NCBI GenBank assembly: GCA_045603485.1 | Contig: JAZUMF010000070.1 | Span: 1 to 9,388, forward strand | Direction of reading: 5' to 3' | DNA length: 9,388 nt | Source: RGIG5952 sp045603485 | GTDB lineage: Bacteria; Verrucomicrobiota; Kiritimatiellia; RFP12; JAAYLN01 | The notes under the pieces: model-generated | What the model saw: only the letters and a program-made list of their open reading frames with translations | What the model was told of the DNA's origin: nothing | The model's database searches: none | In this document: in pieces, positions 1 to 7,201 of the stretch | Layout of the letters: each line of letters begins with the position of its first letter | Numbering within the stretch: position 1 is the first letter of the stretch | Translations under genes and position numbers: made by a program

Positions 1-20
1 ATAAAATCATTGAGCGTCAT
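1..20 (-). CDS. 5' end of an unidentified gene leaving the window
   Basis: An ATG on the minus strand at 20-18 opens a frame reading M-T-L-N-D-F to the window edge. It is preceded by an A-rich stretch and a good AAGGAG Shine-Dalgarno six bases upstream of the ATG. A promoter-like TTGACA element sits about 50 bases further upstream. Only six full codons are visible, so the product cannot be named. It lies downstream of the five-gene operon on the same strand but appears to have its own promoter. Confidence 0.55.
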
Positions 21-65
21 GTAAGACTCCTTTTTTTTGGATACTGGATTTTCTTATATGACGCT
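13..65. repeat. 13-bp inverted repeat flanking the left-edge promoter and start codon
   Basis: The arms are AGCGTCATGTAAG (13-25) and CTTATATGACGCT (53-65). They match at 12 of 13 positions when one is reverse-complemented, and the odd pair is a G-T wobble. One arm covers the start codon of the left-edge gene. The other lies between its -35 and -10 boxes and touches the -10. On the plus strand the right arm runs into seven T residues, so it could also be a loose terminator with a 27-nt loop. No plus-strand gene to be terminated is visible. Confidence 0.5.
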
Positions 66-76
66 TTTTTTGTCAA
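48..76 (-). promoter_or_regulatory. Candidate sigma-70 promoter for the left-edge gene
   Basis: On the minus strand a perfect -35 TTGACA (76-71) is followed after 17 bases by GAAAAT (53-48), which matches the -10 consensus at four of six positions. The predicted start would be near 40-46, giving a short leader of about 20 bases before the ATG at 20. The -35 and spacing are strong and the -10 is mediocre, which fits a regulated promoter. An alternative TATAAG lies only 12 bases from the -35, too close to pair with it. Confidence 0.5.
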
Positions 77-92
77 CTCTTTTAAGCTCATA

Positions 93-116
93 GTAAGCAC
101 CAAATTTGATGCTTAC
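93..116. promoter_or_regulatory. 24-bp near-perfect palindrome, candidate operator
   Basis: The outer arms are GTAAGCA and TGCTTAC (7 bp, perfect). The core CAAATTTG is itself a palindrome, and only one symmetric pair differs over 24 positions. It lies 16 bases upstream of the -35 of the left-edge promoter, a typical place for a dimeric regulator to bind. In minus-strand RNA the odd pair becomes a wobble, so a hairpin could also form downstream of the dsbD-like gene. No T tract follows it in that direction, so an intrinsic terminator is less likely. Confidence 0.45.
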
Positions 117-200
117 CCACACTTTTTAAGGAAGAGCCATAAAAAACCATTTTATCTATTTTGCCAAAAGTAGGCGAAAATCGCAAGTTTTGTAAAATAT

Positions 201-1394
201 CTACTTCCTGACTACAACAACGGCAGGAAAGCCTCTTACTTTGAATCTGGCCAATAAATCAATCGCCCTTTGATCTGTGACATCTTCAACCTGGATACGC
301 AAAAATTCACACCTCTCCAGTAGCTCTTTAACCTCAGGATTCTGGAAAGTTTCCTTCTCCATAGTATCGCAGCTTCCACACCATGATGCAAAGAAATCTA
401 TTACGATTGGCTTGCCGCTTTCTTGTGCTTTTGCATAGACTTCATCAAAGAGCCTGTAATCGTAGACGCCGTTCGCCTGCGACGGGGCATAAGTAACGAA
501 GGCTTTTACCGTAAGACTGATATGATGGATGGCGAATGCTAAAATGACGGAGGCAAAGATATATTTCATATACTTCATCCACTTGCCTGGGCGCGGCATC
601 AAGGAAAGCCCCGCCCCGATAAACGGCCATGGCGCTCCCATTCCGCAGCCGAGCAAAAACGGAAGCCCCAAGGCTAGAGTATTGCCTTGGGCATATTCAT
701 TTGTCGCGAAGACTATTACGACAATCACAACCGGAGCTACACAAGCTCCAGCAAGAAGTGCTGATGTGACACCTATGGCGAAGACACCGGCAATAGAGAG
801 TGCGCTGGAGGCTTTTACGCCAAAGCGAGAAAAATCTATTGAAAAAACCCCGAAGAATGATAGGGCTAATATGATAAATATGATGGCTACAATGCCATTA
901 AAAAACGGATTTGACTGAAGACTTCCGAAGACTGCTCCTGTGCGGATAATTACAAGACCGAGCAATCCGTATGTGCAAGCAACGGCGATTCCGTAGGCCA
1001 AACCGCGTATTGCACCGATTTTTCTTGATGTCGCATTGCTTCCCATGCCGAGCACCGCAAGCTGAATTGGAATCATTGGCAATACGCAAGGTGTCAGATT
1101 TAGAAGTAGCCCTCCCAAAAATACCAAGAGTAAACCAATGATAGGACCTTTTTCTGTCAAAAATGAATCGGACTGGGCTTCACTTCCTTCACCAAAGGCA
1201 AAGTCATTTATAAATGCCGAAAACTCTTTGACCCCTTTATATCCGTAAGAAATTCCGGTAATATTCTCTTCTACGGCGACAGTGCTATCTTCAATTGGCA
1301 TTTCGCAAAAATCAGGGGTACATATTTGCGCTATTCCGTTAAATGCTACAAGCGCGAGTATTAAAATTATAGACTTTGTAAAACGCTTTATCAT
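201..1394 (-). CDS. dsbD: DsbD-like membrane thiol:disulfide interchange protein, abbreviated
   Basis: Predicted inner-membrane protein of 397 residues that passes electrons from cytoplasmic thioredoxin to extracytoplasmic thiols. Residues 1-22 are a signal peptide. Residues 83-300 are the polytopic CcdA/DsbD-beta region with its two redox cysteines, C103 in TPCVLP and C218 in GACVAP. Residues 310-397 are a thioredoxin-like domain with WCGSC (C339, C342) and the likely cis-proline P390 in GFP. I chose the ATG at 1394 because it has GGAG five bases upstream and overlaps the preceding stop as ATGA; an upstream in-frame ATG would add 11 residues inside the antiporter gene. Two oddities: the usual N-terminal immunoglobulin-like domain is missing, replaced by about 60 residues with a C25/C30 pair. 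The thioredoxin domain stops just after the cis-proline strand. Last gene of the operon. Confidence 0.88.
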   Translation of the reverse strand: MIKRFTKSIILILALVAFNGIAQICTPDFCEMPIEDSTVAVEENITGISYGYKGVKEFSAFINDFAFGEGSEAQSDSFLTEKGPIIGLLLVFLGGLLLNLTPCVLPMIPIQLAVLGMGSNATSRKIGAIRGLAYGIAVACTYGLLGLVIIRTGAVFGSLQSNPFFNGIVAIIFIILALSFFGVFSIDFSRFGVKASSALSIAGVFAIGVTSALLAGACVAPVVIVVIVFATNEYAQGNTLALGLPFLLGCGMGAPWPFIGAGLSLMPRPGKWMKYMKYIFASVILAFAIHHISLTVKAFVTYAPSQANGVYDYRLFDEVYAKAQESGKPIVIDFFASWCGSCDTMEKETFQNPEVKELLERCEFLRIQVEDVTDQRAIDLLARFKVRGFPAVVVVRK

Positions 1395-2374
1395 AAGGAC
1401 TCCATTACTAGATATGCAAGATAGCAAATATAAACAATCAATAAGAAGAGGCCTTCCAGCCTATTGATAACCGCAGGGCGTCCACGGCGAAACGGTATAC
1501 ATACAATCAGCAAAAATATTGTCACGAAGAACATGAGCGGATAGTCTCTGACAAGAACCATTTTTATGGAATCCGCATCTGAATTTAACACCATTGGTCT
1601 TGTGATACCTGCAAGACCGACTACGGCCAGAGTGTTAAAAAAGTTTGAGCCGACAATATTGCCAAGCGCCAAATCATGCTCTTTACGGCGAATAGCCGCC
1701 AGAGAGGAGGCTAATTCAGGTAGTGATGTGCCAACGGCAACAATCGTTAAGCCGATGACCAAATCCGGCACTCCCAGAGCACTGGCTATATAAATCGCGC
1801 ACTTTACCAGTATCTGAGAACTCAAAACAAGGAAAAGCAGACCGCCGAGAATCTTTAGAATCGAATTGCCGAGTGAAGACAGCTCGTCAACCTTTACTTC
1901 ATCAATCGGCTGCGGATTCTTTTTTTCATGGATTATATTTCTTGCGACGACGATAAAGAAAACAACGAGCATTATCGCTGCGTCAAGCCTCGATATAACG
2001 CCATTATTTATAATCAAAAGACCGCTGATAACAGTTATAATCAGAAGAACGGGCAATTCCCTTTTTAAAACATTCGGAGCTACGGCTATGGGACATATTG
2101 CGGCGGTAAGTCCTAAAATCAGACAGATATTGGCAATATTAGAACCGTAGGCATTGCCCAGCGCAATACAGGGATTACCCTCTAATGCCGACAAGAATGA
2201 GACCGTCAGTTCAGGCATCGAAGTACCGAAGCCAACCACTATCGCTCCTACAAGCAAAGGAGACAGCCCGCAGCGTGTTGCCAGTGACGCCGCGCCATCC
2301 ACAAAAACATCAGCGCTTTTAACAAGAATTGCAAGTCCAACTGCAACTCCAAGTAGTGACAACCAGATTCCCAT
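1391..2374 (-). CDS. CaCA-family calcium/sodium (cation) antiporter, YrbG-like
   Basis: A 327-residue integral membrane protein of the Ca2+:cation antiporter superfamily, most like prokaryotic YrbG/NCX_Mj. It shows the two inverted alpha repeats that form the ion pathway. Alpha-1 has GFGTSMPE (48-55) then GNAYGSNIAN (73-82). Alpha-2 has AVGTSLPE (213-220) then GNIVGSNFFN (238-247). The glutamates E55 and E220 match the ion-coordinating pair. About ten hydrophobic segments are visible. A charged cytoplasmic loop at about 148-166 separates the halves. Length is normal for the family. The start has an AAGGAA Shine-Dalgarno about 8 bases upstream, in the 39-nt gap after recN. The stop overlaps the dsbD-like start by 4 nt. 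Ion specificity (Ca2+/Na+ versus Ca2+/H+ or K+) cannot be read from sequence alone. Confidence 0.93.
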   Translation of the reverse strand: MGIWLSLLGVAVGLAILVKSADVFVDGAASLATRCGLSPLLVGAIVVGFGTSMPELTVSFLSALEGNPCIALGNAYGSNIANICLILGLTAAICPIAVAPNVLKRELPVLLIITVISGLLIINNGVISRLDAAIMLVVFFIVVARNIIHEKKNPQPIDEVKVDELSSLGNSILKILGGLLFLVLSSQILVKCAIYIASALGVPDLVIGLTIVAVGTSLPELASSLAAIRRKEHDLALGNIVGSNFFNTLAVVGLAGITRPMVLNSDADSIKMVLVRDYPLMFFVTIFLLIVCIPFRRGRPAVINRLEGLFLLIVYICYLAYLVMESL

Positions 2375-2413
2375 TGTAAAGTTCCTTCCGAAAAATTAAA
2401 ACTGCCGAGCAAT

Positions 2414-4087
2414 CTAACCTCTCTGCTTGCTTGATAGGATAAGCTCTTTTGCGTGTGCAAGCACCACTGAAGTTATATCACTGCCACCAAGCATTCGAGC
2501 AAGCTCAACCGTGCGGGTCTCGTCATTGAGCTGCTTAATCTCCGCCAATGTGCGATTATCCTCAACATGCTTTGAGACAGAGAAATGGGCATCACCGAAT
2601 GCGGCGACCTGCGGCAAGTGGGTTATGCTGATGACTTGATGTGTTTTTGACAAGCGACGAAGCTTTTCTCCGACTGCTCTCCCGATTTCACCGCCGACAT
2701 TGGAATCTATCTCGTCAAAGACTAAAAGCGGAATCGAGTCATGCTCGGCAAGGACGGATTTTACGGCTAGCATAACACGGGCTATTTCACCGCTTGACGC
2801 TATTGAGCGAAGAGGCATCGACGGCTCGCCTGGATTTGGAGCAAATGAAAAGACGACCTCGTCCATTCCCGATAAAATCGGCTCTCTTTCTATTACAGAG
2901 ACTTCAAAGAACGACTGAGCAAAGCCAAGCGGTTTTAATTCCTTGGTAATCTCTTCTGCAAGCTTTGCCGCAGCCTTCTTACGAATGTCGGTCAATTCTT
3001 GCCCCGCCTTACGCATTGCCTTATCTGCGGCGGCGATTTCGCCGTCAAGAGATGCCAAACGCTGTCCGCGAGAGAGAAGCCTATCAAGCTTTTCTTTGGC
3101 GGCATTGCGTCGCTCCGCGATCGCTTCAAGAGTTTGACCATACTTGCGCTTTAGCCTCTGAACAAGCTCCATGCGGGCCTCAAGCGCCGCCAAGGCTTCT
3201 GGATCGGAATCGATGCTCTGCATGCGATCTTGAATAGTGCGAGAAAGCTCCTGCACCGCTATCGCTGCCGATGAAGCTTCATTATGCCATTCCGCCGCGT
3301 CAGGAAATATCCGTTCAAGCTCTGAAAGACGCTGCTGAATTGTCGCAAGCAGGTCAAAGACCGATCCGTCGTCTTCATTTAATGCGCCGATTAAAGCGCT
3401 GCCTGATTCAAGAATCGCATTTGCGTTGCAAGCCTCACGGTGGCGTTCAATAAGGCTCTCGCCATCTTCTGAAGTCAATGCCGCGTTATCGATCTCTTCA
3501 ACTATATACGAGAGCCTATCGATCTCATCTTGAATTCCTTCGCCAGATTCTCCAAGTAAATTTTTACGCTCTTCAATAAGCGCTGCATGGGCGCGGTATG
3601 ATTCAAGATATACTTCGCGAGCCTTCGAGGTCTTTCCGAATGAATCGAGAAGTGAAAGCTGATATTCTGGTGATAATAATGACTGATGGTCGTATGGGCC
3701 ATGCATATCAATCAAAAGCTCACCAAGCCTTCGTAATGTAGCGACAGTTGAGGACGAGTCATTTATCCAGCACTTACCGCCATTAGCTGAGACCATGCGG
3801 CGAATCAGCAGCACGCCCTCTTCACAAGGCGGAAGGCCGGCCTCCTCAAGAAGAGCCCCGACCGCACTATTTTCACCAAGAGCGAATGCGGCCTCAACGG
3901 TCAACTCTCGCTCTCCATTGCGAACTGCGCTATGATCGGCACGCTCCCCAAGAACCAAATTCAAAGCGCCGATGATAACAGACTTTCCCGAGCCTGTTTC
4001 ACCGGTTATAATATTGAGACTCGGCGCAAAAATCACCTGCGCGTTCTCAACAATCGCTAAATTTTTTACCTTGAGCAAACTGAGCAT
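2414..4087 (-). CDS. recN: DNA repair protein RecN (SMC-like ATPase)
   Basis: Cytoplasmic SMC-family ATPase that acts early in recombinational repair of double-strand breaks; 557 residues, normal length. The ATP-binding head is split. Walker A GETGSGKS is at 29-36 and a Q-loop-like HGPYDHQSLL at 129-138. A long helical, charged coiled-coil region spans about 155-385. Then come the signature motif ASSGEIARVMLA (430-441), Walker B LLVFDEID (454-461) and the switch histidine in ITHLPQVAA (H490). The signature reads SSGE rather than SGGE, a form I associate with RecN of PVC bacteria. The ATG lies one base after the amidase stop, and AAGGA inside the amidase 3' end serves as its RBS, so translation is coupled. 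No LexA-type box was recognised and none is expected this deep in an operon. Confidence 0.96.
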   Translation of the reverse strand: MLSLLKVKNLAIVENAQVIFAPSLNIITGETGSGKSVIIGALNLVLGERADHSAVRNGERELTVEAAFALGENSAVGALLEEAGLPPCEEGVLLIRRMVSANGGKCWINDSSSTVATLRRLGELLIDMHGPYDHQSLLSPEYQLSLLDSFGKTSKAREVYLESYRAHAALIEERKNLLGESGEGIQDEIDRLSYIVEEIDNAALTSEDGESLIERHREACNANAILESGSALIGALNEDDGSVFDLLATIQQRLSELERIFPDAAEWHNEASSAAIAVQELSRTIQDRMQSIDSDPEALAALEARMELVQRLKRKYGQTLEAIAERRNAAKEKLDRLLSRGQRLASLDGEIAAADKAMRKAGQELTDIRKKAAAKLAEEITKELKPLGFAQSFFEVSVIEREPILSGMDEVVFSFAPNPGEPSMPLRSIASSGEIARVMLAVKSVLAEHDSIPLLVFDEIDSNVGGEIGRAVGEKLRRLSKTHQVISITHLPQVAAFGDAHFSVSKHVEDNRTLAEIKQLNDETRTVELARMLGGSDITSVVLAHAKELILSSKQRG

Positions 4088-4088
4088 A

Positions 4089-5492
4089 TCAGTCCTTAAA
4101 AAGAATCATCGTATTTGAAGGGATACGCCGGGGATCAATCTTATCACCAGTAACAATCGTGCCGTCCTTAAAAAGGAAATGCGTGCCGACATCGTTCCAA
4201 CTGGGGCCGCAAATATTAAAGGCCGGATTCTTTGGAGTAATCGGGCCTCCGATACTGTATCCGATAAAAACTTTAGTCTCTGGCGACAGCTTTGCCAAAG
4301 TCTCGGCATTAAGCTCATTACCCTTGAAATAAGAGCCATCAGGTTGAATATAGATAGTGCGTTCGTTATTCCATTCGTGACCGGCGATTGAACTTAAAAC
4401 CAAATCTGCCGTCTTTGCTAAATCATTGGTAGATATTCCCGTGCTTGCGATTGAGGCGATTTTTTCAGGCTCATTAGACTCGCCTGATTCAACAAAGACC
4501 ATCGTACCGGCCTTCATCGACTTCCAATTTTTAATCTCGGCACCGGTCTTCCGTGTTCCATCGGGAAATACATATATTGTCGTTGAAGAATTATAGGCAT
4601 CGCGGGCGATATCCCACGCAGAACGGCGAGGCCCGATGACATTGCCCCCTGTTGTAGACTCCTTTGCGGCATAGATTGCCGTAGCCTCAGCCTCATCTAC
4701 GGGACTCGGAGTCGGCGGCTTCTTGGCCGTCTTCGTTGCGGCAGGCTTCTTGGTCGACTTGACCACAGCCTTTTTGGAAGACTTTCTTTCTACACTATAC
4801 AGCAGCTGCTGAAGCTCCTTGTCTGCAACAACGAGTCTCCCTGCCCTGACATCAGGATCATAAGACGGCTTTGAATACAAGCCCAATTTTCGTCTTACGG
4901 ACGGAAGCGACATACGCATCGCGCAACGCTTCCGCCCGCGATGGCTGCGCTTGTGCCATTGATTTGGCGCACCGTATGCAACCATCGAATGTGTCAAGAC
5001 CTTGTCGTCAGAGAGTTTATAAACCTTTTTAAGCTCTGCGACAAGCTGCTTTACGGCTGAATATTGCGCCGCCGTTATATCCTTATTGTGATATCCTACT
5101 ATCTCAATACCGATAGAATAGTTATCAAGTGAAGACAAGCCATTCCACATCGACCTGCCACAATGGTAAGCAATCCTTTTGCGGTCGATAATGCGATAAA
5201 TGCGCCCTGCATTGTCAACCATATAATGAGCCTCACCTTTTTGCTGCAACTTATAGCCAGAGCCGCGAGAAGGCCCCTCTGTCGTATGCAAAATGATGAA
5301 TCGGGTCGACTTACGGACTGCTCGACTCTTGTTCTTAGGGCTGTAATAAGTGTCATGAAGCTGAACAGCCGCGCTTGCCGCCGTTGCAGAAAAAAACGCT
5401 ACAATGGCGGCAAGTAAAGCCATGCCACATTTAATGGCATGGACTTTACTGCGTATAAATCTACCGACGGCTGTCAGATTACACTCCTTCAT
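4089..5492 (-). CDS. Secreted zinc N-acetylmuramoyl-L-alanine amidase (amidase_2/PGRP fold)
   Basis: Predicted exported peptidoglycan hydrolase of 467 residues that cleaves the amide between MurNAc and the stem peptide. Residues about 20-42 form a signal peptide (hydrophobic core, then ATAASAA), behind a long basic N-terminus. The catalytic domain spans about 60-205. Likely zinc ligands are H69 in LHTTEG, H168 in THSM, and C190 in RGRKRC, with Cys in the third place as in T7 lysozyme and PGRPs rather than the Asp of AmpD. E130 in SIGIEI matches the conserved acidic residue. A Lys/Pro-rich linker (236-263) follows, then three related C-terminal repeats (about 291-467) that I do not recognise as a named domain. 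The start overlaps the gpmI stop as TAATG. The only Shine-Dalgarno, AAGGAG, lies inside the frame at codons 2-3, so the true start could be further in. Confidence 0.9.
   Translation of the reverse strand: MKECNLTAVGRFIRSKVHAIKCGMALLAAIVAFFSATAASAAVQLHDTYYSPKNKSRAVRKSTRFIILHTTEGPSRGSGYKLQQKGEAHYMVDNAGRIYRIIDRKRIAYHCGRSMWNGLSSLDNYSIGIEIVGYHNKDITAAQYSAVKQLVAELKKVYKLSDDKVLTHSMVAYGAPNQWHKRSHRGRKRCAMRMSLPSVRRKLGLYSKPSYDPDVRAGRLVVADKELQQLLYSVERKSSKKAVVKSTKKPAATKTAKKPPTPSPVDEAEATAIYAAKESTTGGNVIGPRRSAWDIARDAYNSSTTIYVFPDGTRKTGAEIKNWKSMKAGTMVFVESGESNEPEKIASIASTGISTNDLAKTADLVLSSIAGHEWNNERTIYIQPDGSYFKGNELNAETLAKLSPETKVFIGYSIGGPITPKNPAFNICGPSWNDVGTHFLFKDGTIVTGDKIDPRRIPSNTMILFKD
4092..4622 (-). repeat. Three tandem protein repeats in the amidase C-terminus
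   Basis: Three diverged units of about 45 residues lie at 291-335, 368-412 and 425-467. Each has a tryptophan (W293, W374, W432), then an aromatic beta-strand leading to D-G, then G-x-[EK]-[IL], and a closing hydrophobic strand. The cores read TTIYVFPDGTRKTGAEI, RTIYIQPDGSYFKGNEL and THFLFKDGTIVTGDKI. The pattern suggests small beta-hairpin modules, perhaps for cell-wall or substrate binding. That role is inferred from their position behind a catalytic amidase and a flexible linker. Confidence 0.7.
5475..5492 (-). promoter_or_regulatory. Misplaced Shine-Dalgarno at the amidase start
   Basis: The overlapping stop/start reads TAATG, and the strong AAGGAG (5489-5484) lies just after this ATG, at codons 2 and 3. 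No Shine-Dalgarno precedes the ATG. Six bases after AAGGAG is an in-frame CTG (5477-5475, codon 6). The next in-frame ATG is codon 24, with no RBS of its own. Either the ATG is used by termination-reinitiation after gpmI, with AAGGAG holding the ribosome, or CTG is a non-canonical start. Confidence 0.5.
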
Positions 5493-7069
5493 TACTTAGA
5501 CCAGTCAGCGCGGGAGACAATCAGATTATCTGCGGTCATCTCCTTTGGAATATCAATACCAAGCAATGCAAGAGCCGTTGGAGCGATGTCGCAAAGCTTT
5601 CCTTCTGGTGCAAGCTCAGTACCTGGAGCATCCTTTGCAACATAGATAAGCTCTACCTCGTTAAGAGTATGGCTCGTCTTAACCATGCCAGTCTTGTAAT
5701 CCTCCATCTGCTCGGAGTTACCATGGTCGGCAGTGATAAGAATCTGTGCGTCAAGCTCCAAAAGACGGTCGACAACCTTGCCGACACATTCATCGACAAC
5801 CTCGATAGCCTTAACGGCAGACTCCATTACACCGGTATGACCAACCATATCGCCATTGGCGAAGTTGACAACGATAAACGAGTAAGGATTATCCTCAAGA
5901 CGCTTAAGCAACTCGTCGGTGACATTGTATGCATCCATCTCAGGGTGCGTTGCAAAGGTTGCGGGATCGAAACGGCTAGGAATATCGACCTGATCCTCGC
6001 CCTCGGAAGGAACGGTCGACTTACCATTAAAGAAGCTCGTCACATGGCGGAACTTCTGTGTCTCGGCAATGCGGAGCTGACGCAAACCAGCCTTAGAGAC
6101 AACCTCTCCGAGAAGGTTATCCATACCGCCGCCAGCGCCCATTGCGCCCAAAAGATAATCCTCGAACTCATCCCAATAACGAGTAAAGCCAAGATAAGTA
6201 ACCTTGGGGCGGCGAGCGCGCGTTCCGACATAGTCATCGCAAACAAAAGCCTGTGTAAGCTGAATAGCGCGGTCCTGACGGTAATTGGTATGCATAACGC
6301 AGTCGCCGTCCTGGATTCCCGCATAATCACCGATTACATAGCAAGGAATGTATTCATCATACATATCCTGCCCGTCAGGTGTCTTTTCGGTATCGTAAGA
6401 AGCCTTAACAGCCTCAACCGCAGAAGCGGCGTTACGGCCCTTGGCATCAACCAGACAAGCGAAAGCCTCATCGGTCAAGTCGTACTTCTTAGAGCGATCC
6501 ATCGCATAATAGCGACCCATAACCGTACCAATCTTGCAACCGCCAATCTCCTTCATCTCATCGGCAAGGCGAGCAAGATATTCAAGTGTGCTGCGAGGTG
6601 GTGTATCACGGCCATCAAGGAATGGATGGACGACGATATTACCCTCGGGAAACTCTGCGCGTGCACGACGCATAAGCTTGAAAAGATGCTCCTGGTGAGC
6701 ATGAACACCCTCATCCTGAAGAAGACCAAAGAAATGGAAGGTAGAATCATTTGCCTTCCAAGAAGCGATAAGGTTCTTCCACTTATCAGACTCAAAAAGC
6801 TCACCGGAGGTAAGGCCGTCATCAATACGCTTAAGCTCCTGAACAACAACGCGTCCTGCGCCCATATTAAGGTGTCCGACCTCGCTTGAGCCCTGATAGC
6901 CATCGGGAAGACCGACAGCCTCGCCGCTGCACTGCAAACGAGTCCAGGGATAGCGTGACTTATAACGATCGATATTTGGAGTCTTGGCGGCAAAAACGGC
7001 ATTGCCATCAGCACGGGGATTCAAACCCCAGCCGTCACGGATAATAATTGCAACAGGTTTCTTGATCAT
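5492..7069 (-). CDS. gpmI: 2,3-bisphosphoglycerate-independent phosphoglycerate mutase
   Basis: Cytoplasmic, metal-dependent (Mn2+ type) enzyme of glycolysis and gluconeogenesis that interconverts 3- and 2-phosphoglycerate; 525 residues, normal for the family. The alkaline-phosphatase-like half gives D12 in RDGWG, the phosphorylated S62 in QGSSEVGH, and the metal ligands D407 and H411 in NGDMVGHTG, D448 and H449 in TADHGN, and H467 in SHT. The transferase half gives H123 in VHAH, DGRD (152-155), R186 and R192 in GRYYAMDR, R264 and R267 in NYRQDR, and K339. No key residue is missing. The start has AAGGAG eight bases upstream. It is the first gene of the leftward operon and faces upp across a 211-nt divergent gap. 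A long antisense open frame runs through it and is judged spurious. Confidence 0.97.
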   Translation of the reverse strand: MIKKPVAIIIRDGWGLNPRADGNAVFAAKTPNIDRYKSRYPWTRLQCSGEAVGLPDGYQGSSEVGHLNMGAGRVVVQELKRIDDGLTSGELFESDKWKNLIASWKANDSTFHFFGLLQDEGVHAHQEHLFKLMRRARAEFPEGNIVVHPFLDGRDTPPRSTLEYLARLADEMKEIGGCKIGTVMGRYYAMDRSKKYDLTDEAFACLVDAKGRNAASAVEAVKASYDTEKTPDGQDMYDEYIPCYVIGDYAGIQDGDCVMHTNYRQDRAIQLTQAFVCDDYVGTRARRPKVTYLGFTRYWDEFEDYLLGAMGAGGGMDNLLGEVVSKAGLRQLRIAETQKFRHVTSFFNGKSTVPSEGEDQVDIPSRFDPATFATHPEMDAYNVTDELLKRLEDNPYSFIVVNFANGDMVGHTGVMESAVKAIEVVDECVGKVVDRLLELDAQILITADHGNSEQMEDYKTGMVKTSHTLNEVELIYVAKDAPGTELAPEGKLCDIAPTALALLGIDIPKEMTADNLIVSRADWSK

Positions 7070-7109
7070 TAGAAATGCTCCTTCGGTTTGTTTTCAAAAC
7101 TATCCTATT

Positions 7110-7140
7110 ATTTTACCATAAAATTCAAAAAATATCTCAA
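7110..7140 (-). promoter_or_regulatory. Candidate promoter of the gpmI operon
   Basis: On the minus strand TAAAAT (7115-7110) is preceded by TGG, giving an extended -10 (TGnTAAAAT). A -35-like TTGAGA (7140-7135) lies 19 bases upstream of the -10. The start would fall near 7103, leaving a leader of about 33 bases with the AAGGAG RBS. Since no other clear promoter is seen in the tightly packed genes downstream, this probably drives all five. Confidence 0.55.
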
Positions 7141-7155
7141 CCAAAAGATTCACTC

Positions 7156-7201
7156 AAGATACAAGTTATAGCCATGCTGAATTCTACTTTTTTTGTATCT
7201 T
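7156..7201. repeat. 9-bp inverted repeat in the gpmI/upp intergenic region
   Basis: The arms AAGATACAA (7156-7164) and TTGTATCTT (7193-7201) are perfect, separated by 28 bases. The overlapping 7-bp pair TCAAGAT (7154-7160) and ATCTTGA (7211-7217) adds further dyad symmetry. The repeat lies upstream of the predicted starts of both flanking genes, so it would act as DNA (regulator binding or looping) rather than as a leader RNA. Confidence 0.45.

Noticed and set aside
174..184. Small hairpin GCGA-AAA-TCGC after the dsbD-like stop
   Set aside because: A stem of only four pairs and no adjacent T tract on the minus strand. It is not a convincing terminator for the operon.
529..918. 129-codon plus-strand frame antisense to the dsbD-like gene
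   Set aside because: It is complementary to the conserved transmembrane core of the dsbD-like protein and has no features of its own.
1395..1427. Upstream ATG extending the dsbD-like protein by 11 residues
   Set aside because: It lies inside the antiporter gene. The ATG at 1394 has GGAG at good spacing, overlaps the stop as ATGA and begins directly at the signal peptide.
5669..6889. 406-codon plus-strand open frame antisense to gpmI
   Set aside because: It lies wholly inside gpmI, which has every catalytic residue. The antisense product shows no recognisable domain and no supporting RBS or promoter was noticed. It looks like a compositional shadow.
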